Assembly: GCF_009856625.1 (NCBI RefSeq)
Contig: NZ_CP047241.1
Span: 3,720,001 to 3,784,000, forward strand
Length of the DNA stretch: 64,000 nt
Source: Aquitalea denitrificans
GTDB taxonomy: Bacteria; Pseudomonadota; Gammaproteobacteria; Burkholderiales; Chromobacteriaceae
Reading direction: 5' to 3'
The notes beneath the pieces were generated by a model. That model was not told where the DNA came from and made no database searches. It saw only the letters and a program-made list of their open reading frames with translations. This document shows positions 59,979 through 64,000 of the stretch, in pieces. The position numbers and the translations under genes were made by a program. Position 1 is the stretch's first letter. Each line of letters begins with the position of its first letter.

Positions 59979-60695
59979 ATGACTTACCGTATCGTATTTG
60001 TAGAAGATGACGCCGATCTGGCCGAACTGATCAGCGACTTTCTGGCCCGCCACGAAATGGATGTCGTGATCGAACCACGCGGCGATACGGCGCTCGCGAC
60101 CATCGAGCGCGAAGCACCCGATATGGTGTTGCTCGACATTATGCTGCCCGGCAAGGACGGCCTGTCCATCTGCCGCGAGCTGCGGCCCAACTTTGACGGC
60201 CCCATCATCATGCTGACCTCACTGGACAGCGACATGAACCAGATCCTGGGCCTGGAGCTGGGTGCCAACGATTACATCCTCAAAACCACCCCGCCCTCGG
60301 TGCTGGTGGCACGCCTGCGTTCGCAACTACGCAATATGCGGCCAATGCAGCAGGCAAGCGAAGCAGCACCGGTAAAGACTCAACGCAAGCTGATATTCGG
60401 CCAGCTGTCGATTGACCCGGTCAGCCGCGACGTGATTCTGGGCAAGGAAAAAGTCTCCCTGTCCACCTCCGACTTCGACCTGCTGTGGCTGCTGGCCAAC
60501 CATGCCGGCGAAACCCTCAACCGCGACATCCTGCTCAAGGAGATGCGCGGCGTCAGCTATGACGGACTGGATCGCAGCATAGACGTGGCCATTTCACGCC
60601 TGCGCAAAAAACTGGGCGACAACCCAACCGAACCTTTCCGCATCAAGACAGTACGCAATCGCGGCTATCTGTTCTCGCTGTCCGGCTGGGAATAA
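59979..60695 (+). CDS. rstA: response regulator RstA
   Basis: A 238-residue OmpR/PhoB-type response regulator. The receiver domain has the acidic pair D10-D11, the phospho-acceptor D53 (MVLLDIMLPGKDGLSICREL) and the conserved lysine in YILKTTPPSVL. The winged-helix output domain contains LSTSDFDLLWLLANHAGE and YDGLDRSIDVAISRLRKKLGD, nearly identical to E. coli RstA as remembered. It is paired with rstB after three bases. In E. coli RstA controls acid-shock gene asr; a matching RstA box lies after rstB here. It is divergent from the FIST receptor gene. Confidence 0.9.
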   Translation: MTYRIVFVEDDADLAELISDFLARHEMDVVIEPRGDTALATIEREAPDMVLLDIMLPGKDGLSICRELRPNFDGPIIMLTSLDSDMNQILGLELGANDYILKTTPPSVLVARLRSQLRNMRPMQQASEAAPVKTQRKLIFGQLSIDPVSRDVILGKEKVSLSTSDFDLLWLLANHAGETLNRDILLKEMRGVSYDGLDRSIDVAISRLRKKLGDNPTEPFRIKTVRNRGYLFSLSGWE

Positions 60696-60698
60696 GCA

Positions 60699-61970
60699 AT
60701 GCGCCGTCTGTTCATCCAGTTTTACCTGTTGCTGGTTACCTGTTTCATGGTGGCGGTGGTCATGGTGGGTGCGGTTTACAAACAGGCCGTGGACGATGTG
60801 GGCGAGCGCTATCTGTCCGACCTGCTACGCACCACCCTGTCGCTGATTGAGGCAGACCTGCACGGCGTGCCGGAAGACCGCTGGACCGAAACCCTGCAAA
60901 GCTCCAACCACGACTTCACTTTCAAGGTGACGGTGGAAAAGCAAAGCAACTACCTGCTGGATGAAGAGTCGGAGGATGCGCTGAACCGGGGCGAAATCGT
61001 CATGCTGGAAGACAAATACCTCTTCTTGCAAAAAATCGAGGACAGCAATTATTTACTGGTTGCCGGCCCGCTGCGCTATCTGTTCTTCCTGCATCAGCTC
61101 AAATCGGTGGATTACGCCTTGCTGGCACTGCTGGGACTGTCGCTGGCCATTCCGGTATTCCTGTGGATGCAGCCACACTGGAAGGATCTGGTTACGCTGG
61201 AAAAGACTGCCGGCAAGCTCGCCGGCGGCGATTTTTCCGCCCGGGTACACCTGCCCAGCCGCTCCGGGGTACGCCAGGTAGCCGCTGCCTTCAATCACAT
61301 GGCCGACAGCATTGCCGCCCTGCTGGCCAGCAAGAAGGCCCTGACCAATGCCGTGGCCCACGAACTGCGCACACCTCTGGCGCGACTGCGCTACCGGCTA
61401 GCCTTGCTGGAGGGTGAGGAGGACTCGCCAGCCAAGAAAGCTATCGAGAAAGATCTGGCTGCCATCGATTCGCTGGTGGAAGAACTGCTGTTCCATGCCA
61501 AGCTGGACCGGCCAGAAGCGCCACTCCAACTGACCCAGTTTGAAGCGGTGGCATGGGCGCGCGAACGCATTCACGAACAGGCGACACTCGCACCGGACAT
61601 GCACTGGATAGAGCCTGCGGGAGACGAGCTGGTTTTTCTTGCCGACCAGTATCTGGTCACGCGGGCGCTGGACAATTTCCTGTCCAATGCCCGCCGCTAC
61701 GCCACCAGCACCATCCAGACCACGCTCAGCGTAGAAAACCGCAACTGCACCATCATGGTGGACGACGATGGCCCCGGCATTCCCGAAGCCGACCGTGCCA
61801 GGGTATTCGACCCCTTCATCAGGCTGGATGAAAGTCGCGGGCGCAAGACCGGTGGCCACGGTCTGGGCCTGGCCATCGTCGCGGGCATTGCTCGTCTGCA
61901 CCATGGCGAAGTGCGTGTCGAAGCATCACCGCTGGGCGGTGCCCGTTTCATTATTCGTTGGCCAACATGA
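60699..61970 (+). CDS. rstB: sensor histidine kinase RstB
   Basis: A 423-residue membrane kinase partner of RstA. Two membrane helices (LFIQFYLLLVTCFMVAVVMVG and ALLALLGLSLAIPVFLW) flank a periplasmic domain of about 105 residues. HAMP follows, then the phospho-accepting H221 in AVAHELRTPLARLRYRL. The ATP-binding boxes are NFLSNARRYA, DDDGPGI and GGHGLGLAIV. The sequence tracks E. coli RstB along its length (RLFIQFYLLL, WMQPHWKDL). The true stimulus is unknown; low Mg, acid or envelope stress are suspected from enterics. Confidence 0.9.
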   Translation: MRRLFIQFYLLLVTCFMVAVVMVGAVYKQAVDDVGERYLSDLLRTTLSLIEADLHGVPEDRWTETLQSSNHDFTFKVTVEKQSNYLLDEESEDALNRGEIVMLEDKYLFLQKIEDSNYLLVAGPLRYLFFLHQLKSVDYALLALLGLSLAIPVFLWMQPHWKDLVTLEKTAGKLAGGDFSARVHLPSRSGVRQVAAAFNHMADSIAALLASKKALTNAVAHELRTPLARLRYRLALLEGEEDSPAKKAIEKDLAAIDSLVEELLFHAKLDRPEAPLQLTQFEAVAWARERIHEQATLAPDMHWIEPAGDELVFLADQYLVTRALDNFLSNARRYATSTIQTTLSVENRNCTIMVDDDGPGIPEADRARVFDPFIRLDESRGRKTGGHGLGLAIVAGIARLHHGEVRVEASPLGGARFIIRWPT

Positions 61971-61975
61971 GAATG

Positions 61976-62000
61976 TACATTTAGTTACATTGAGATACAT
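61976..62000 (+). promoter_or_regulatory. RstA box upstream of the asr-like gene
   Basis: TACATTTAGTTACA (61976-61989) fits the RstA box TACATNTNGTTACA exactly. Including flanks it forms three half-sites, GTACAT, GTTACAT and GATACAT, at about ten-base spacing, as expected for an OmpR-family regulator binding direct repeats. It starts six bases after the rstB stop. A hairpin CGGGTAG-ACG-CTACCCG follows at 62005-62021 and a -10-like TACGAT at 62033-62038. Confidence 0.75.
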
Positions 62001-62110
62001 GGTTCGGGTAGACGCTACCCGGCCCACGCCGTTACGATGCCCCCCTGAATAGGACTATCAGTCCGCCTTCCAACTTGAATTTTCAAGATGAACTTAGGAG
62101 TTGTATAAAA

Positions 62111-63136
62111 ATGAAAAAGCTGGCTCTGCTCGCTCTGACCGCTGCCTTCGGCCTGACCTCCACTGCTGCTTTCGCTGCTGACACTTCCGCTCCGGTAGCT
62201 ATCCACAAAGCTAAAAAAGCTGAGAAGAAAGTAAAGAAAGACGCTTCCGCTCAGAAAGCTCAAGCTGCTGAAGCTTCCGCTCCGGCCAAGAAAGCCAAAA
62301 AAGTAGCCAAGAAAGACGCTTCCGCTCAGAAAGCTCAGGCTGCTGAAGCTTCCGCTCCGGCCAAGAAAGCCAAAAAAGTAGCTAAGAAAGACGCTTCCGC
62401 TCAGAAAGCTCAGGCTGCTGAAGCTTCCGCTCCGGCCAAGAAAGCCAAAAAAGTAGCCAAGAAAGACGCTTCCGCTCAGAAAGCTCAAGCTGCTGACGCT
62501 TCCGCTCCGGCCAAGAAAGCCAAGAAAGTAAAGGCTAAGAAGGACGCTTCCGCTCAGAAAGCCCAAGCTGCTGACGCTTCCGCTCCGGCCAAGAAAGCCC
62601 ACAAAAAGCACGCTAAAAAGCACGCTGCCAAAAAAGTAGATGCTTCCGCTCAGAAAGCCCAAGCTGCTGACGCTTCCGCTCCGGCCAAGAAAGCTCACAA
62701 AAAGCACGCTAAAAAGCACGCTGCCAAGAAAGTAGACGCTTCCGCTCAGAAAGCCCAAGCCGCTGCTTCCGCTGCTGACGCTTCCGCTCCGGCCAAGAAG
62801 GCTCACAAAAAGCACGCTAAAAAGCACGCTGCCAAGAAAGTAGACGCTTCCGCTCAAAAAGCCCAAGCCGCTGCTTCCGCTGCTGACGCTTCCGCTCCGG
62901 CCAAGAAAGCTCACAAAAAGCACGCTAAAAAGCACGCTGCCAAGAAAGTAGACGCTTCCGCTCAGAAAGCCCAAGCTGCTGATGCTTCCGCTCCGGCCAA
63001 AAAGCACGCTGCCAAAAAGCACCACGCTAAAAAGCACGCTGCCAAGAAAGCTGACGCTTCCGCTCAGAAAGCCCAAGCTGCTGAAGCTTCCGCTCCGGCA
63101 AAAAAGGCTAAAAAAGCCGCTTCCGCTGCCAAGTAA
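62111..63136 (+). CDS. Asr-like exported lysine/alanine-rich repeat protein
   Basis: A 341-residue, highly basic, low-complexity protein. The signal peptide is MKKLALLALTAAFGLTSTAAFA. After a 20-residue lead-in come ten tandem units that each begin DASAQKAQAA and continue with EASAPAKKAKKVAKK or ASAPAKKAHKKHAKKHAAKK. QKAQAAKKH-type segments and histidine/lysine runs resemble the E. coli acid-shock protein Asr, but this protein is about three times longer. It is probably disordered and periplasmic, possibly binding protons, polyanions or unfolded proteins under acid stress (inference). It has an AGGAG ribosome site and lies behind an RstA box. Confidence 0.8.
   Translation: MKKLALLALTAAFGLTSTAAFAADTSAPVAIHKAKKAEKKVKKDASAQKAQAAEASAPAKKAKKVAKKDASAQKAQAAEASAPAKKAKKVAKKDASAQKAQAAEASAPAKKAKKVAKKDASAQKAQAADASAPAKKAKKVKAKKDASAQKAQAADASAPAKKAHKKHAKKHAAKKVDASAQKAQAADASAPAKKAHKKHAKKHAAKKVDASAQKAQAAASAADASAPAKKAHKKHAKKHAAKKVDASAQKAQAAASAADASAPAKKAHKKHAKKHAAKKVDASAQKAQAADASAPAKKHAAKKHHAKKHAAKKADASAQKAQAAEASAPAKKAKKAASAAK
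62240..63136 (+). repeat. in-frame tandem repeats of the asr-like gene
   Basis: Ten units of 25, 25, 25, 26, 32, 32, 36, 36, 34 and 27 codons. Units 1-3 and units 5-8 are nearly identical at the DNA level, including third codon positions. That indicates recent duplication or gene conversion and likely length variation between strains. Confidence 0.92.
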
Positions 63137-63184
63137 TCAGCACGGAATCGACAGCTGACCCCGGTTGGCTGCAAGTCTTACCTT

Positions 63185-63204
63185 CGGGGCGCTTCGGCGC
63201 CCCG
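63185..63204 (+). other. hairpin between the asr-like and protease genes
   Basis: CGGGGCGC-TTCG-GCGCCCCG, very stable but without a T run. It may be a processing or stabilising hairpin in a shared transcript rather than a terminator. Confidence 0.5.
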
Positions 63205-63224
63205 ATTGCATTGGAACCGACCCT

Positions 63225-64000
63225 ATGTTGCGCACTACCCTGCTTGCCCTGAGCCTGTGTCTGCTGCCGTTGGCAGCCCAAGCCAAACCTACTGCCGAAC
63301 AGCTGATCCTGTTCTTTGGCAAGGATGATCGCGTCAAGACCGATCCGGACAGTGGGCTGTGGCAAGCCGTGGGCCAGCTGGAAACCAAAAGCCATCTGGT
63401 CTGCACCGCCACCCTGGTGGCAGAGGATGTGGTAGTGACTGCCGGTCATTGTTTCATCAACCGGCATGGCCGCTTTGATCCCGCCATCAGCTTTACGGTA
63501 GGCCTGGCCGGCAAGGAATACAGCGAGCAGAGCACCATTCGTGAAGTTCAGGTGGACAAGGCCTTTCTGGCCGGGCTGGAACACCGCCCGGACGGTACCT
63601 ATATCCCCAAAAAAATAGCCGGGCGCGATTTCGCCTTTGTCCGGCTCAGTCAGCCTCTGGGGCGCAGCCGCGGGGTGATACCGGTATTTGCCGGAGACAG
63701 CCAGGCGCTGAAACAACAGTTGCAAGGCATCCATAACACGGTCACCAATGGCGGTTACCCGCTGGATGACCTTACTCACCTGCTGGTGCATAACAACTGC
63801 AAAGCCACCGGGCTGCTGGCTGATGGCCGCCTGACCCACCATTGCGACACGCTGGAAGGCAATAGCGGCTCGCCCATCCTGGCCAGCATCAATGGCCGCA
63901 TGACGCTGATCGGCATCCAGAGTTCGGCCCCGATCGCGTCCCGCCGCCACAAGGAAGACAATATGGCGCTGTCCAGCCCGGTGTTTTACCAGCAGCTGCA
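63225..64000 (+). CDS. trypsin-like serine protease, YdgD-like (runs off the window end)
   Basis: The frame is open from the ATG at 63225 to the window edge, with 258 complete codons visible and no stop. It begins with a signal peptide (MLRTTLLALSLCLLPLAAQA). The chymotrypsin-fold triad is recognisable: TAGHC (histidine near residue 80), a candidate aspartate in GRDFAFVRL, and the serine motif GNSGSPI. It is therefore an exported, probably periplasmic protease. In E. coli the gene next to asr is ydgD, also a putative trypsin-like protease, so the asr-ydgD adjacency appears conserved. The C-terminus is not seen. Confidence 0.85.
   Translation, partial: MLRTTLLALSLCLLPLAAQAKPTAEQLILFFGKDDRVKTDPDSGLWQAVGQLETKSHLVCTATLVAEDVVVTAGHCFINRHGRFDPAISFTVGLAGKEYSEQSTIREVQVDKAFLAGLEHRPDGTYIPKKIAGRDFAFVRLSQPLGRSRGVIPVFAGDSQALKQQLQGIHNTVTNGGYPLDDLTHLLVHNNCKATGLLADGRLTHHCDTLEGNSGSPILASINGRMTLIGIQSSAPIASRRHKEDNMALSSPVFYQQL

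Noticed and set aside
62015..63076. Open frame of 353 codons on the minus strand across the asr-like repeats
   Set aside because: It is the mirror of a repeat whose codons (GCT, AAG, TCC) lack reverse stops. It has no ribosome site, and its Gly/Ser/Phe repeat is an artefact of the plus-strand composition.
62240..63136. CRISPR array or satellite repeat
   Set aside because: The repeats are contiguous, in frame and translated without stops. There are no unique spacers and no cas genes.
63185..63204. Terminator after the asr-like gene
   Set aside because: The stem is strong but has no T run, so it is listed only as a hairpin; the protease gene may be co-transcribed.

Overview
The window reads as chromosomal DNA from a betaproteobacterium of the order Neisseriales, most likely family Chromobacteriaceae (Chromobacterium, Aquitalea or Vogesella type). 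This rests on gene content and order: pilB-pilC-pilD-coaE-zapD-yacG, comM-ubiK next to glnK-amtB, tpiA-secG-tRNA-Leu-nuoA-N followed by a DUF2818 gene, and a bo3-type cyo operon. The genus is inference. No insertion sequence, prophage, CRISPR array or integron was seen. Genes are packed mainly as housekeeping operons.

Layout. 1-5.4 kb (minus): type IV pilus assembly genes pilB, pilC, pilD, then coaE, zapD and yacG. 5.6-6.7 kb: a general porin. 7.0-8.4 kb: a DNA photolyase. 8.5-9.7 kb: a small exported helix-hairpin-helix protein and a CcsA/YpjD-type membrane protein. 9.8-13.6 kb (plus): ffh, an unassigned ATP-grasp enzyme and purB. 13.8 kb: initiator tRNA-Met. 14-17.2 kb (minus): dsbA, a SPOR-domain protein, comM and ubiK. 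17.3-19.2 kb: the ammonium-sensing pair glnK-amtB behind two NtrC-like sites and a sigma-54 promoter. 19.3-22.3 kb: metK, with two overlapping lipid A acyltransferase genes divergent from it. 22.6-37.4 kb (minus): the complete 14-gene complex I operon nuoA-N plus DUF2818, preceded upstream by tpiA, secG and tRNA-Leu. 38.8-44.4 kb (plus): pstSCAB and a PitA-type phosphate carrier. 44.5-44.6 kb: a gene-free stretch with a perfect FNR box and a strong terminator, read here as a candidate anaerobically induced small RNA. 44.7-52 kb (minus): recG, small exported proteins, a PhzF-like enzyme, rdgB-hemW-ridA and dusA. 52.3-57.1 kb (minus): cyoABCDE. 57.1-57.8 kb: a long non-coding region with an FNR box and an RstA box. 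57.8-59.8 kb: a soluble FIST-domain chemoreceptor. 60-64 kb (plus): rstA, rstB, an Asr-like lysine/alanine repeat protein and a trypsin-like protease that runs off the end.

The genes work together in several blocks: electron entry (complex I) and terminal quinol oxidation (cytochrome bo3) of an aerobic chain; high- and low-affinity phosphate uptake; nitrogen sensing and ammonium uptake; type IV pilus and competence functions (pilBCD, comM and possibly the ComEA-like protein); and envelope stress (rstAB, asr-like, ydgD-like).

The most notable unannotated signals are regulatory. They are the candidate FNR-driven small RNA at 44.5 kb; perfect matches to the E. coli RstA box both upstream of the asr-like gene and upstream of cyo; tandem terminators directly in front of nuoA; and NtrC/sigma-54 spacing at glnK that matches the classical glnA promoter layout. 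All motif calls come from reading the sequence by eye and comparing it with consensus sequences from memory. No database search was run.
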